DNA of 64,000 nt from Penicillium oxalicum (GCF_001723175.1 NC_064653.1:744001-808000); one strand, 5' to 3'. Shown: positions 46,293-59,600, numbered from the stretch's first letter. A program made the numbers and translations. Notes: a model not told the origin generated them from the letters alone.

Positions 46293-47257
46293 TTAGGCGC
46301 GAGCCTTAGACTTGCCACCCTTCACCTTCCTGGCTTCGGGACGGTTGATGTGGTGAGCGGGAATCCAGTCGGCGTTATATGTGGTGGCCGAGGCAACGGC
46401 AGGGCTGGGGGTCTCCTCCACGATTTCGCGCTTAGCAGAGACCTTCTTCTCGCTGGACTTGCCTGCCTTGCGCTTCTGGGGGAAGTAAGGCGCAACCCAA
46501 ACGGTATAGAAGAAGTAGACAACGCCAACGAAGCAGGCCAAGAGGAAGAAGTAAAGGAAGATGCTGCATTGATCGTCAGTAAAGCTCGCCATGAGACGCT
46601 CACAAACGAAACGGGAGCGGCGGGCGAGGGAAAAGGCTGCAGTAGTGCTTACATTTGGGGATCAAAGATGCTGGTTTCGGGCTCCACCACACTCACAGTG
46701 CCATTGAAGGCCTGGAGAGTGAAGAAGTGGCCCTCACTATCGGACATGATGGCCGCGATGTTGAGGCGGAGATCCACCGGGTGCATCTCCGTTGCGAAAC
46801 TGTAGCTTAGGCTCTCCTTGGACTTTGCGGGGATCTCCACCGCGTAACGAGTGGCAGTCAAATTGCGCACATTCTTGCTTTGTTCATCCAGACTCCACAG
46901 GCTGCCTCCAACAAAGTTGACAGTGACGGGATTGGGCTCATCGTTGGTGAAAGCGATCAGCGCCTGGGTTGGGTGACCATTGACGAGTTTCACACCAAAG
47001 ATCTCAGAGGCAGGGAAAGAGGCTTCCGCTGAGACAGCAAGAGTAGGAGCCTCAGCCTCAGCAACCTTCTCGGTATCCTGATTCCAGAAAAAGAACAATG
47101 TCAACATGAGCCATTGATAACACCACTCGAAGGTCCCCTGACAAATCACAGGTTGATCTCATGAGTCAATTGGAGTGCAACTTACAGCTGCATAGCCGGT
47201 GCCGACAAAGGCCTGAAGGGAGAGCAGAGCCAGAGAGAGGAACCCGAAGCGAGTCAT
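46293..47257 (-). CDS. Irc22 / TRAP-alpha-like ER membrane protein
   Basis: Probable ER membrane protein related to the alpha subunit of the translocon-associated protein complex; the yeast name is IRC22 (increased recombination centres). 255 aa, exons 47257-47186, 47077-46653, 46563-46293. Exon 1 encodes a signal peptide (MTRFGFLSLALLSLQAFVG). The lumenal part has the family's beta-domain pattern (VKLVNGHPTQALIAFTNDEP, VNFVGGSLW) and one potential N-glycosylation site NLT. A single transmembrane segment (about residues 167-190, IFLYFFLLACFVGVVYFFYT) starts at the exon 2/3 junction. A basic cytosolic tail ends VKGGKSKARA. Divergent from the CCCH protein. Confidence 0.92.
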
Positions 47258-47816
47258 GGTGGAAGCCAGGGAGAATGGGTGGACAGAAGGGAAAGAGGTG
47301 GCGGAATCGAGAGGTGGAGGAGGAGGAACAAGACGGGAAAAGGTACTTTGGGAAGGGTGATCACACGTTGCAATTTAGCTGCTGTACTCGAGGCCCACTT
47401 GGCACTGGAGTACGTTGGCACGGTGGACGGTACCGGGGAAGCTGACTCAGCAGCGCGTTTTCGGGCTCTCGTGCTTCGCTTGGTGAAGATTGTTAGACTT
47501 TGAAGATAAAAAACAAAAGAAACAAGCCAGGACGTATTGGTGAGGCGTGGCGATTATACCATAAGTCACATTTCGAAAAACGGTGCCCCCTCTCCGGCTT
47601 GATTCCAGTTGGACGCTTCATACCGGGTTTTATTCAAAGCGGGCTAACCGCCGTTCGTGTCGCGCAAGCGCCTGCCTATTCGGACGCCGTGCCTCGTCTT
47701 CTAGAGAAATCGAATCATTGTGTGTGATTCACGTCGTTTATTGAACCCTTCCCTCTCAAAAAACACACAAAACCACTCAACCCGCTGGGCACCTACACCG
47801 GCAACCGTCATTCAAT
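47258..47816. promoter_or_regulatory. Divergent promoter, Irc22 / CCCH protein
   Basis: 559 bp between start codons of divergent genes. No specific element stands out by eye. Frames of about 75 codons at 47.2-47.7 kb are not accepted. Confidence 0.5.
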
Positions 47817-49419
47817 ATGAGTCCATCACCATATCTCGAGCGATATCGCCAACTAAGCGCTCTAGATCAGCAAAAGAACCAACTGATTGAAGTAGGCGGT
47901 TTCGCTCGATCTGACCATCATTTGACATGAGCTAATCGGGGGCGCTTCTTTACAGGATCTTTTGGAAAGAGTGAACGAACTGGAAACTTCTTTTGCGCAA
48001 GAGAAGCTCGATCATGAACGCGAGACACGATTCAACCGAGATATCCAGGTCCATGAGATGGAGTTGATGCAACAGATAGCACAGATCAAAACTATTATGG
48101 TGAGCGCGCATGGTGGGAGGGCACCCGGGAGTGTGCGCTGATATGTGGCTGGCTCCTTTCAGGACCGTGAACCTTTCGTTGTTGTGCTGCTCGACGGCGA
48201 GGGCTTGATTTTCAAGGATGAATTCCTGCAGGCCGGTGAAAATGGTGGTCGCGATGCTGCAGATCAGCTCTATGGCGCAATTTACACATATCTCAAGTCA
48301 AATCTTCCCAACGTCAACACACCGAAGATAATGATGAAGGTCTACCTGAACGCGAAAGGCTTTGGAGAGCAGTGTGCGCGCAATGGGCTCTTCTCAGACC
48401 CTGCTGCCATTCACGACTTCATTCGGGGGTTTAATGATACCATGTTATGCTCTGAGATTGTTGACGTTGGGTCTGGGAAGAATAGTGCGTACAATAAGAT
48501 TCAAGGTGCGTGACATGGCTCAGACTGACGTCTGGTTTTGGACCTTGGCTGACTTTCCGACGACTTCGATCATGCAGAGCTTTTTCAGGTCTTTCTCTAC
48601 AACTGCCATTGCCATCAGATCTTCGTCGGATGTCCCTCAAATACCAACTATGCTCTCTTCTTCGAAGATGTCTCAAGAGACCATGACCTCACCGGTCGTG
48701 TGTCACTCGTGGAGGGCGTCGCATTTGAAAAGGAGCTGGAAGAAGTGAAAGGACTGTATCGAATCGCTACATTCCCAACTATTTTTCGATCTGCCAAGAT
48801 GGCACCCGCGAGTGCTGCCACTCCTTGGAAGACCACTTTGCCCGCTCGGTCCGTACTTACGCCGTCGCCATCGCGACAATTTTCGAACTTGGTCAACCCC
48901 CCGACTCTTTCCCGAACGTCTACCAATACCAGCACGTCAGGCGTTGCACTGTCAGCCTCAACTCCAACCCAGCATGACAGTACGTCTGATTTTCAAAAGG
49001 TGGTGCGACTGAAACCAAGTACTTTGGCCATCCCACCGAAGACGGTAGAGCGCAATAAATACGGACAGCGTGTGGATAGATTCGACTTCAAGAGCATCCC
49101 TCGCGAGGATCTTAATCGGCTGAAGAAGCTCAAGCTGTGCAATTATCATTTCCTGCTCGGTGAATGCCCAAACGAGGATTATTGTTATCACGACCATGAT
49201 CGCAAATTGACAAAGCAGGAACTGCACATTCTCACTGCCATTGCTCGGATGACTCCGTGCCGATTTGGACTCGAGTGTGATGATCCAGAGTGCATTTATG
49301 GCCATCGGTGCCCTCAAAGTGAGCCTGGAAAGAAGACGTGCTTCCGCGGGGACAATTGTCGGTTCGAGCCAATAGCTCACGGCATTGATACCAATATTGT
49401 CAAAGTGACAAAAATCTGA
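47817..49419 (+). CDS. Tandem CCCH zinc-finger protein with N-terminal coiled coil
   Basis: Probable RNA- or DNA-binding protein of a family conserved in filamentous fungi; its function is not established. 467 aa, exons 47817-47891, 47956-48099, 48163-48505, 48578-49419. Residues about 15-73 are a heptad-rich coiled coil (LLERVNELETSFAQEKL). A globular domain follows (about 75-225: PFVVVLLDGEGLIFKDEFL, YLKSNLPNVNTPKIMMKVYL, CHQIFVGCPSNTNYALFF), which resembles an NYN/PIN-type nucleotide-processing fold in its LLDGEG start. This is inference. A Ser/Thr-rich linker precedes three Cys/His clusters: CX8CX5CX3H (CNYHFLLGECPNEDYCYHDH), CX5CX4CX3H (CRFGLECDDPECIYGH) and an imperfect third (CFRGDNCRF). 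Convergent with pot1. Confidence 0.88.
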
Positions 49420-50128
49420 ATGCCGACTAGTCGCAATTGGTGGCCTCAATAGGTGGTCAAGAGAAAAGGCTCGAAGCAGTTGTAGCCGGTGACGATGCTC
49501 TTGTGGTATCTCGAGTATGCGTCGCTTGGCTGTCCTGGCAATCAAGTCCGGCCGTCTCAACGACCATGAACACCTGCTCTTTCTTTCCCACATGCCCTGC
49601 GTTGGGGAAATCTACCCATGCAATCAACTTTTATCCATTTGAAATGATCGTGCAATTCATTCAGGAATTGTGTTCGGTGTCTTGAGTCAATTCTTTCATT
49701 TATTCTCCCATCTTTTGTCTGGAGACCATCAACAAGTGATCGCTGGTCGGTATTTCTTGCTGCGATGATTCTTACAACACCTTATTCTTGTGACGGTACA
49801 TTTGGCGTTCAGGGGGCAGGGGGGGGGGGAGAGGGGTGCATCATATCACTGTGAAAGTTCTCGATTTTTCAGTTATCTTGGACGGGGGAATGGGCTTTGC
49901 AGGCGTTTACACTCCATGAAATCTTGTCGATACAATGTTACCTTCTGTCTAGTATGCATACTTTGTATGTTCTTAGTCCGTCATTTTCATGGTGAAGATG
50001 GCTCTTGTTTTTCTCTTCTACAAGTAGCCTGTCCAGTTGTATTTGATAAACCTTCTCATTACGCATATTGAAGAGTGAACTCGGCCAGCCATCCCACTGC
50101 CCGATACGATGGTGCAACCGCCAAGTAT
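49420..50128. other. Convergent 3' region, CCCH protein / pot1
   Basis: 709 bp between two stop codons. Contains an 11-G run at 49,819-49,829 and T-rich DNA. No gene seen. Confidence 0.55.
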
Positions 50129-52158
50129 CTATGTATGAATTGCTGTTCCAAATAAAGCAAATCGTCTTTCCCAGCCAAAGCAATCAGACACGCCACAGTA
50201 TTCTTCATCAAGTTGGCCCTGCGTCTCACTCTCCAGACTCGATCGATGACTGCATGGAACACCGTACTCTTTGATGCTGCATTTGAAGGGCAACGAAGAG
50301 ATCTTCGACGGAGTCCAATTTTCGCCGGGATGAATTGTAGCTTTGTTTCTCACTTTGAGCTCCTCGAGGTCGCCCCACAGTAAGAACAATTTCTCTCTGA
50401 GCTCGTTCAATCTCGTGCGATTATGGCGAAGGCTGCGAGTGAATTAATGTGTCAGTATATCCTCGGTGGTGATTTGGAAGGGCTGTGCCTTACTCTGTAG
50501 CATCAAGGCTCAGCAGATGATCGGCCTCTGCACCTGAAACGAAAAGCTTCATCTGAGACCGCGCTTCGTCTTTTGAGCCCAGTGGTTCGGTCCCTTCAAC
50601 CAGGAGACAGAATCGCCAGTCCCAAATCATGCGCTGATTTTCACCCCTTCCGGAGTTCCCATCAGGTGATATAATGGATTGCAAGGGCACTTGCACTGCA
50701 AAATCCTCCAAATTTGGAGGGAAGAAATCGACCACTCGAACCTCAGCTTGATAGTAAACATTTTGGAAAGGTAGTTGGTATACAATACCACCAGGAATCT
50801 CGTTCTGGTGCGTCTCAGCAGCGAGAATCCTCTCAATCGAGCGAACAGGCACATCGTATCTTCTTGTCTTGACTGTTGAAAAACTTAGTTCGACGAGCAC
50901 AAAAGAAAATTGAGTCTGATCTTACTGTTTGGATTCGTTCCCTTCCGCGCCGCCGGCAGGGAGAGTGGTTTTTGCTCTTCGGCTTTCCTTTCGTCCAGAT
51001 CTTTCTTTGCACTTGTTTTCTTCTTCTTTTTGCTAGAAGAGCTGGCTGCGATGTTGCTTGGCTTCCCATGTATCTTCCAATAAGCTTTTCGACGAGCCAG
51101 AAGTTCTTGTGCGAGCTCATCAGAGTCTGAGATGAGCTTGATATGAATTTTGTCAGGATATCGCTTGTCCTGATGCACTACAGCCTCCAAGCCACTATAA
51201 TTGCCAGGCTTAATACGTGTGTACGTCAGTAACACAATTTGACCTTCCTTGACGTGAGATCGCGCGAAGGTTGCATGTGGCTCCCACAGGACAGCTTGAA
51301 TGGTCATCTTCCCCCACGGACCAGGCCAATTTTTCCTTTTCCTGGATAAATACCCGAAGTTGTCACCTTCAACGCCCCCGTTCTCATCACCATCCTCTTC
51401 GATTTCGACCAAAGACTCGTTTGTGGTATAGTCCGTGAGGTGCATCATGCATTTCTCACTGTCGAAGGTATTCATTCTCACTACCTGGCCCAGAATCTGG
51501 ACAAAAGGACCCGGCTGAATGTCCTGGATGAGCCGAAGCGGTAGACCGTTTTTCAAGGGCGACGGCGCCACGGAGGCGGAGACAGCCCGAGAGCGTTCCT
51601 GGGAAACAGGTGCTCGTCGCACATCAGTACGCTGAGAAATTGACGCATGTTTCGGAGCGCTATCTAGCAATCTCCTGGCAATTCGTTCCTCTGCTCCGTT
51701 CAACGAGAAAGGGCTAGGGCCTGTGAGAATAGTTGGTATCGAATTGGGATCTGACTCTGTTCGAAATATTGCCCACTGGACATGGTCATGCTGGGAAGCT
51801 ACTCCCGTAGGCCTGTCATTATATGCAGTGATCTCAATCTTAGAGTCAGCACGTCCGCCACGCATAAGTGATGAGGGCTGATCTCATGAAGAGCACTAAC
51901 ACGAATATCCCTCAATAGTACAACATCGTCGAGCTGGACGCTCGGCAGGGCGTCGCGATGATCGTTGAAGTACTTGATTTTCAAACCTCCGGCCCATGTG
52001 GGCTCTTCATACAAACAGTCCTTCAAGGTGAAAGTGACGCAGATTGAGGATCCCTTGGTTTGCAAAGGTGGCAAAACATCTACCACAACGCCAAGAGTAG
52101 ACAGATACCCGCGACGAGAACACGCCGTAGGGATATCGACTAAAGCCGAGTTTGCCAT
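50129..52158 (-). CDS. Protection of telomeres protein Pot1 (NimU)
   Basis: Binds the single-stranded telomeric G-overhang and protects chromosome ends; the A. nidulans orthologue is NimU. 617 aa, exons 52158-51901, 51838-50926, 50872-50494, 50432-50129. Exon 1 and the start of exon 2 form the first OB fold (LSTLGVVVDVLPP, SICVTFTLKD, DDVVLLRDIRIEITAYND). A second OB fold covers about residues 190-340 (GPFVQILGQVVRMNTFDS, MMHLTDYTTNESLVEIEED, QIVLLTYTRIKPGNYSGLE). A Lys-rich linker (SSSSKKKKKTSAKKD) leads into the C-terminal region (RRYDVPVRSIERILAAETHQ). All four exons keep frame; the first donor must be read as CGT|GTTAGT because the neighbouring GT brings a stop. Divergent from importin alpha. 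Confidence 0.92.
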
Positions 52159-52655
52159 TGCGAAGCTCGAGGTTGTCTAGACACCCCGATAAGATGTGGC
52201 CCCACAATCCTGCAGAGGCCTGTGACGGTTGAGTAAAAGTCCTTATAAAGATGTTACAAACAAGTCCAAGCCACTGCTGTAGACTGCCGCGGGCTACTCA
52301 ATTGTAGTCCATGCTGAGCCGAACAGGGTCGTTTTTCAAATCTGCACCAATTCAAGCGGAGGACAGAACAAGAAATATCCCTGAGCAACGTCTTAGTTCC
52401 AGGTCTCATCCAAGAGAGCCTCAAAGTTTTTGAGTCGCCATGGAATAAACAATCAAACGCGTGGAAAGTGATATCGGACGTGGTCACATGACTCCCCCTC
52501 CTTCCCACAAGAATCCTTTCTTCGTCTGCTCCCGTTTCCCCCCACATTTCTTCTTCCTCCAAACCCCAGCGCCAGCGCGATCATCCTCATCACCCGACAC
52601 AATTTGTCACTCAAACGCGCGCTTTCCTTCCACGAATCTCTGACGAACCCACAAT
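52159..52655. promoter_or_regulatory. Divergent promoter, pot1 / importin alpha
   Basis: 497 bp between two start codons. A CT-rich tract at 52,490-52,650 precedes the importin start. No specific element identified. Confidence 0.5.
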
Positions 52656-54969
52656 ATGGCGGAACGCTACATTCCCGAGCACCGCCGGACGCAGTTCAAG
52701 GCCAAGAATCAGTTCCGTCCTGATGAGCTCCGCCGCCGTCGTGAAGAACAGCAGATTGAGATCCGCAAGCAGAAGCGTGAGGAGGGACTGGCCAAGCGAC
52801 GTGGTATCACCACTCGTGATGGTGGAATTGGCGTTGGTGGCACTGCTGCTGCCGCCACTGAAAGTGATGATGAAGCCAGTGCTATCGAGAGCGAGGTGAG
52901 TTTGAATCGCTGTTGCCATTTACCCTCTCGTTTTATATTCCCCAAACCCCAACAGGCGGGTAATGAGCAAGTCGCCTCCAAAAATTTTTACTTGGAGATT
53001 TTCTTATCTGCTAGGATGCGCCGACATCCACGCTCATTTCCCCTTTGTTTGTATCATGCGATCATCAACATGGAATTTTTTTCACCGCCCGGTTGCTATG
53101 GGGCCAACCCCTCCAAATTCGGACCATCACTTATACGACCCCACTATACACTACCGGTTCGATCAGATGCTAATATCATGGTCTTCATAGCTCAATGTCG
53201 AACTTCCCCTGATGGTTAAGGGTGTTATGTCCGATTCCGTTGAGGACCAGATCAGGTACACATCTACAAAGAAGACATTGTATTTATGAAATTTTCTAAC
53301 TTTTTTTTTTCCTAAGCTCCACCACCCGCTTCCGAAAGCTTCTGTCCAAGGAGCGCAATCCTCCCATTGAGCGTGTCATCGAGACCGGCGTTGTCAGCCG
53401 TGAGTTAACCTTCGAGCTGACTTGACACGTGTGGCATTTTTGCTAATACTGCTTTCAGGCTTCGTCGAGTTCCTTCGCTCCCCTCACACTCTCGTCCAGT
53501 TCGAAGCTGCCTGGGCTCTCACGAATATTGCCAGTGGCAGCGCTACTCAGACACAGGTGTGTACTGGAATTGCGGCACTATATTATGCACTTTACTCATC
53601 AAAAACAGGTTGTGATTTCTGCTGGTGCCGTGCCCATCTTCGTCGAGCTGCTTGCCAGCCCCGAGCCCGATGTGCGAGAGCAGGCCGTCTGGGCTCTCGG
53701 AAACATTGCCGGTGACAGCCCTCACTGCCGTGATTTCGTCCTCGGTGCCGGTGCCCTGCGCCCCCTCCTGAACCTCATCAACGATGGACGCAAGCTGAGC
53801 ATGCTTCGCAACGCCACCTGGACCCTCAGCAACTTCTGCCGTGGCAAGACCCCCCAGCCTGACTGGAACACTGTATGTTTTCATCACTGCTCCATTACTT
53901 CGACTATCGCAAAGGAGTAAAGCTTACACTCATCTAGATCGCTCCTGCTCTGCCTGTTCTCGCCAAGCTTATTTACATGCTGGACGATGAGGTGCTGATT
54001 GATGCCTGCTGGGCTATCTCATGTATGACATTCTATACTTTTTGGGCCACAACCAGATTTCCAGAGCTAACCTTTTTTGAAACAGACCTCTCCGATGGTA
54101 GCAACGACAAAATTCAAGCCGTCATCGAGGCAGGCATTCCCCGACGTCTCGTGGAGCTGCTTATGCACGCCTCCACATCCGTTCAGACTCCTGCCCTTCG
54201 CTCTGTTGGCAACATCGGTAAGTGATCAATCATCCATGGTCCTGGTATAAGGACTAGGCTAACTGAAGGAACAGTGACCGGTGATGACGTCCAGACCCAG
54301 GTTATCATCAACTGTGGTGCTCTCCCCGCTCTGCTGTCCCTCCTGAGCTCTACGAAGGACGGCATCCGTAAGGAAGCCTGCTGGACCATTTCCAACATCA
54401 CCGCCGGCAACTCAAGCCAGATCCAGGCTGTTATCGACGCCGGTATCATCGCTCCCCTCATCAACCTCCTGGCCAATGGCGATTTCAAGACCCGCAAGGA
54501 AGCATGCTGGGCGATCTCCAATGCAACCTCCGGTGGCTTGCAGAAGCCCGATCAGATTCGCTACCTGGTTTCGCAAGGTTGCATCAAGCCGCTTTGCGAT
54601 CTGCTCGCTTGCCCTGACAACAAGATCATTCAAGTGGCTTTGGATGGTCTGGAGAACATCTTGAAGGTCGGCGAAATGGATAAGGAGGCTGGCCAGGGCG
54701 ATGCCCGCGTCAACCGCTATGCTCTGTTCATCGAAGAGGCTGGTGGTATGGAGAAGATTCACGATTGCCAGAACAACGCCAACGAGGAAATTTACATGAA
54801 GGCCTACAACATCATCGAGAAGTACTTCTCCGACGAAGACGAGGCAGGTGGTGAGATCGATGAGTTGGCGCCTCAGCAAACCCAGGCCGGCTTCAGCCTT
54901 GGCACAGGACAGCAGCAGCCCGCTGGCGGTTTCAACTTCGCCGGTGCTTCTGACTCCATGGACATGTAA
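52656..54969 (+). CDS. Importin subunit alpha (KapA/Srp1)
   Basis: Adaptor that binds classical nuclear localisation signals and importin beta for nuclear import. 553 aa, the length of A. nidulans KapA. Eight exons: 52656-52895, 53191-53255, 53317-53399, 53459-53556, 53609-53872, 53938-54022, 54086-54217, 54275-54969. The importin-beta-binding domain is at the N-terminus ([29 protein letters not shown]). Armadillo repeats then carry the NLS-groove Trp/Asn array ([62 protein letters not shown]). The C-terminus ends [12 protein letters not shown]. Intron 1 is 295 nt, far longer than the other six (about 50-65 nt). Confidence 0.97.
52896..53190 (+). other. Long first intron of importin alpha
   Basis: GTGAGT donor and TTCATAG acceptor, 295 nt against about 50-65 nt for the gene's other introns. 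The intron stays open in the frame of exon 1, but no protein features appear there. No snoRNA boxes were identified by eye. Confidence 0.75.
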
Positions 54970-56663
54970 ACGGACCATCGATGATGTTCATTCCTCGCTT
55001 CCACGGTCGGTCGCGGATCGGTTCAAGCGCCCTCAATCAGCGATTGCTTGATCAGCACAGGCTAGATACTCGGACTTTTCTGGGCTTCCGGCTGCCTGTT
55101 TTGGGAGGGAGAAAAACATCTCCAACTCCGAGCCTCGGCCTCATACGTCCCTGCCCACACTGACGTGGGTCGTGACTGCGGCTGAGGAATTTTCCAAGCC
55201 TCTGTCTCCGTCAAAGTTGGAACGTCCTTCACGAAATTTTCACTTCTCTTTCCATCAACCTCCCCCTTTTTGATTCACGATAAAGATTCACCGTCATGTA
55301 AACCCCAACCCCTTTTCTAGCATTCTCATACACAGGCGCACTTTGTTTGAAGGATCGGTTTCTTTTTCCCTCTTCGATGTTAATGTCATTCATATTCCAG
55401 TTTCGTGGCCCCCTTATCCCTAGGTTGCCTTGTTCCTTTCTATTTCCGGAGGCGTTAGTGTTGAGGGACATTGTCCTCTCGGCGGGCCACCATTTCCGGT
55501 GATGGCTTTTCAAAATAAAATTCTACCCAACTGCCGACGGTCCTTCAGAGGCTCTCGTCCAAGTTTTTCATCTCATAAACCGTGTTTTTACACTTTGAAT
55601 CCTTTATGGGTACTGGACCTTGCTTTTAGACAGAGCGTGCCGCAAAATGAAGTTGCTGTCGGTCTTGGGTGCCATTATCCAAACCAGAGATCAACCTTAC
55701 GCATCCATCGTGACCGTTTTCTTGCGACAGATCTCTAGGCCATTAACTCATAAATCCGCGGCTACATCTATGGTGGTGATCCATTCTCGATACTTACTTC
55801 AATTGGCATATGGATATAGTCACAAAACGGAATGGACTACTGGGCCTTCCATTTCCTTATAACACCTGCCTATGGAATTGTCCCCCATTGGAGCCGACCC
55901 CATGAATCTCTCTTTGCCCAGACGCTCTTTGCAAAACCAGGAGCCTTAAGCCCCCAAAACGTAGAATTCACCAAGTATGAATGAGCTACATGGAACAGAA
56001 GGTATGATGAGGTATCACCGTTGGTCCGGGGAGCTGCAGTGCGAGTATTACCTTAGGTGTCGCGGTTGCATCCACGCCACACATGCTGGCCTTGACTTGA
56101 TATACATCGCAACTGTTTCCCGTGGAACCGATTTCAACTCACTCCCGTCAAGTGGAGGCCAGCAATTCCATGCCGCATGTTCTTTACGACGTCGATCTGG
56201 TAGGGCGGGTTCAAAGCTTATTGTCATGAGGTTGCAGGACAGTAACAACCTTGTAGGTGATGAGGCTGCGATACATAGATCAGACTATGGGAACATCTCT
56301 ATTCATTGATTTGAATTGATAAAACATTCGCAAAGATGCCGCCTGATAATACCTGAACACAGCCACGTGTAACCAAAGATGAAGGACAAGGAAAGCAGTA
56401 AAAGAGAAAGTAAAAGAGAAAAAAAAGATTGAGAGGGGGAATTTTGAAGTGCAGAAATCGCAAAAGAAGAGAAAGCCAGGTATAGAATACTGTGCACAAA
56501 TCGTAGAGGTGGGAGGAACGGGGAAAGAGTGAGAATACGTCTGTAGAGGAGGTGCGAAAAGAATGTTTGGAACATGATCGTGGAGGCCTTGGCAGGACAT
56601 GATTGTCTTGCATTCGATAGTGGATCGTGCTGGTCATTTGAATGGAGCCCTAGCGAGCTGAGT
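54970..56663. other. Convergent 3' region, importin alpha / Scc3
   Basis: 1.7 kb between two stop codons. T-rich and CT-rich 3' flanks; no accepted gene. Open frames of 60-122 codons overlap on both strands (for example 55,977-56,309 + and 56,303-56,671 -) and are not protein-like. Confidence 0.55.
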
Positions 56664-59600
56664 TTAATCACCCATCACCTCATCTTCATCCGATTCAGAG
56701 GCAGAGGCACCGTCCTCGTCATTCTCATTCTCGTCACCGTCTCGATCGATATCCTCTTCCAGGAGGCCGCGGTTGCGCAGGTCTTCCTCGTCGTCGTCTT
56801 CGATTGGCTCGGCATTGTCGGCCTCATCCTCGTCCTCTGCGTGGTCGTCAGGTTCAGCTTCATTCTCATGTTCAGCCCCCTCCTCGTCGTCTTCATCGTC
56901 ATCGTCAATACGCTCGGCGGACTTGAAGTCTTTCTTGCCGGCAGAATCCTCACCATCGGCGGCAGCACCCGTAGAAGCTCGTTTTGTGCGATTACGAGGC
57001 ACTTTGCGAGGTTTGCGCTCCTCCAAGTACGATAGGACTTCCCGATAATTGTGACCCAGAATGTTCTTGTGACGAAGAAGACGCTTCTTGAGAGAGCCCC
57101 GGCGTGACCCAGAAGCGTCGATCACTCGGCCAATGATGGCAAGCACCAGCTTACCGGTAAGCTCGCACAACCGCTGCTCGGCGACCATGCTATTTCGGAG
57201 TCGCTGGTTGGCAGCGGCCTCGTCGTCGGAGTCACTCGCCTCCTCATCCTCATCGTCCTCGGGCTCATCCTCAGATGCTGGCTCGTCATCCTCCGCGGGT
57301 TCCAGGCCACGTTTTGACTTTTTGGCAAACAATCGCTCAGCAAGCGTTTGGATTTTGACGATTAGGTTCTGGCCTTGGACAGGAATCTCATGTATAAGAC
57401 CTTGGGCTTGGAAGAGAACATCTTCATTATTGCCCACACCCTGTCCAACATTGCGAAGCGTGCCGAAGAGCGTGTGCAGGTCTAGGTAGGTCGTAGCAGC
57501 GACGAACCTCAAATCGTCGAAACCGCTTCGCTCTTGCATGATGGCGAGCAGAGCAGAGGCGAAGACCTCACGGCCCTTGGCGAGTGCTTCGAAATATGAC
57601 GTAGAGAACGATGCCTGTCCATCCTTCAACGCTGTTGCAAGCGCCTGGACCTTCCACATAAAGTAGAAGAGCAAGACACGAATGCTGTTGACGACAGTCT
57701 CTGTCTCCGCCCGGGCAATGTCTTCATCCTCGTCCAATTGGCGCGTTCCCCGCTGAACGAGATGTAAAAGAATGTTGAAGGGGGCCTCTGATATCTCTTT
57801 CTTGGATTTGGAGTGGGCCTTGGGGACTGCCTCGAGGATACTTGTACAATCGATAATGGCAGAGAGATTGACAATTCGCGTCACAGTGTTAGCGAGCTCA
57901 GTAATGGTGGGATCGGGAATATAGGCACCAGCTTGCACTTCCTTTTTCCGCCACAGCGCGACCAAAGTGTCAAGCATATCATCCCAAAGCTCCTGGATCT
58001 TCCCCTCAAGCGCTTCCCGCATCTCCTCGGAACTCTTCGCATGCAAGAAGGCCACACTAGCTTCAGCGAGTACATCCTGATCCGAGTGAGTGAGGAATTG
58101 CTTGTTGATATCGTTCAGCAAGGTCGTGTACGCTGTCGCATCCTTCTGCAGGTCCTGGATGGTGTCCAAATCCACAAGATGCTCGAGGCGCAGCACTGCA
58201 GAGGCCGCTTCCGGGGCAGATCCAAATTTGTTGAGAAGTTGTGGGATGATCTGGGCCAATCCGTGTGAAATTTCTTCCTGCAACTCAGGGATCTTCGCCG
58301 TCAACGCCTTGACTTTGCGGCCGCGCTTGTGGATATCGGACTTTGCAATGTCGAGCACACGAAGCTTGACGGCGGCGCAAAGAATCTCCAGAAGAATGGA
58401 TTCTTGCCCTTCGTTCATTTTGTACAACGTTCGTACCAGGCCTGTAGCATCATCCTCTTCGGGCTCGTCCTCAATCTGAGAATGATCGTAGAGCAGATAT
58501 CCAGCAAGAGACTGCCATTGGGAAAGCTCTTCCACAAATGGGTAAATGGCCTCTGTGGCAAGCACGAAGCGGGAGGCGGCTGGCGCGCCGGACAGCACGT
58601 TGCGCACAGACTCGGATGTTTTGTCCTCGCCTTGATCGTCGTAGGCCTGGAAGATTTCTACCAAGGTCTTGAACTTGATCCATGAACGCTTGGGTGATTC
58701 AAACTCGTCCTCATCCTCATCCTCGGCGAACAATTCGTTCACTTCGTCAGAAACTTCCTCGATCGACGACTCGAATGCATCTTGCACATTGGCGGCAAAG
58801 AAACGGCCTGCTACTCTTCGGACTCGGGGGTCGACGTCGAACACCAACTTACCCACAGCGTCGATATCACCAGGTTCAAGCAGACCCCCCTCGCGCAGGT
58901 GAATTAACAATTCAATAGCCGCCACACGGACGTTGATGTCCGCATCCTGAGAAGCCATCTCCACAATTCTGGGGCGGAATCGATCCGTAAACGAGTGAAG
59001 GACCGCAATATTATCCTTGTTTTCGTAGAGAGGTAGTAATTGCTCCAGGACAATCAATCGTGTATGTGCAACAACGTCGGCAAGAGTCCATCCCAGATAT
59101 CGAAGATACTGGCCCTCAAAGAACATCTCTCTGTATGTCGCGATCCACTTGCCCAGGGAGGCTAAGCATTCGCCGCGAATCACACCATCGACATCCCGAT
59201 AGCGATGGACGAAGACAGTATCGAAGCCATCCTGCAGGAACTCGTCCAAACGCTCAATCTTGCCCTCGCCTTCCGACACAGCAGTTTGGATGGCTTCAAT
59301 TCGGCCTTTGTTTTGTGTCTTTTTCTTCTTTTCATTCTCGAGTTGCTTGCGGGAAGTGGTCACAGTGGTCATCACTTCCCGTGCAACTGTGCACAGAGCT
59401 GAAGTCATGGCCAATGATATGATGGTTGCAGTGTGGCGGAACGGCCGAATGCCCGCTGTGGAGATACAAGAGATCCAAATCTGGATATTCTCGAGGAGGG
59501 CAACGTCCGTGTACAAGATGGAAGAGTGGTGGAAAGTTTGCACTAGTGCGGCGAAGAATTCCTCCAGTACTGGTTGAAAGGCACGATACCTCTTGTCTTT

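Noticed and set aside
51839..51906. Alternative pot1 first donor GTGTTAG, two bases earlier
   Set aside because: It puts a stop codon directly after the junction; the GTTAGT donor after CGT keeps the OB-fold frame open.
54412..54978. 188-codon minus-strand frame
   Set aside because: Antisense shadow of the importin alpha armadillo region.
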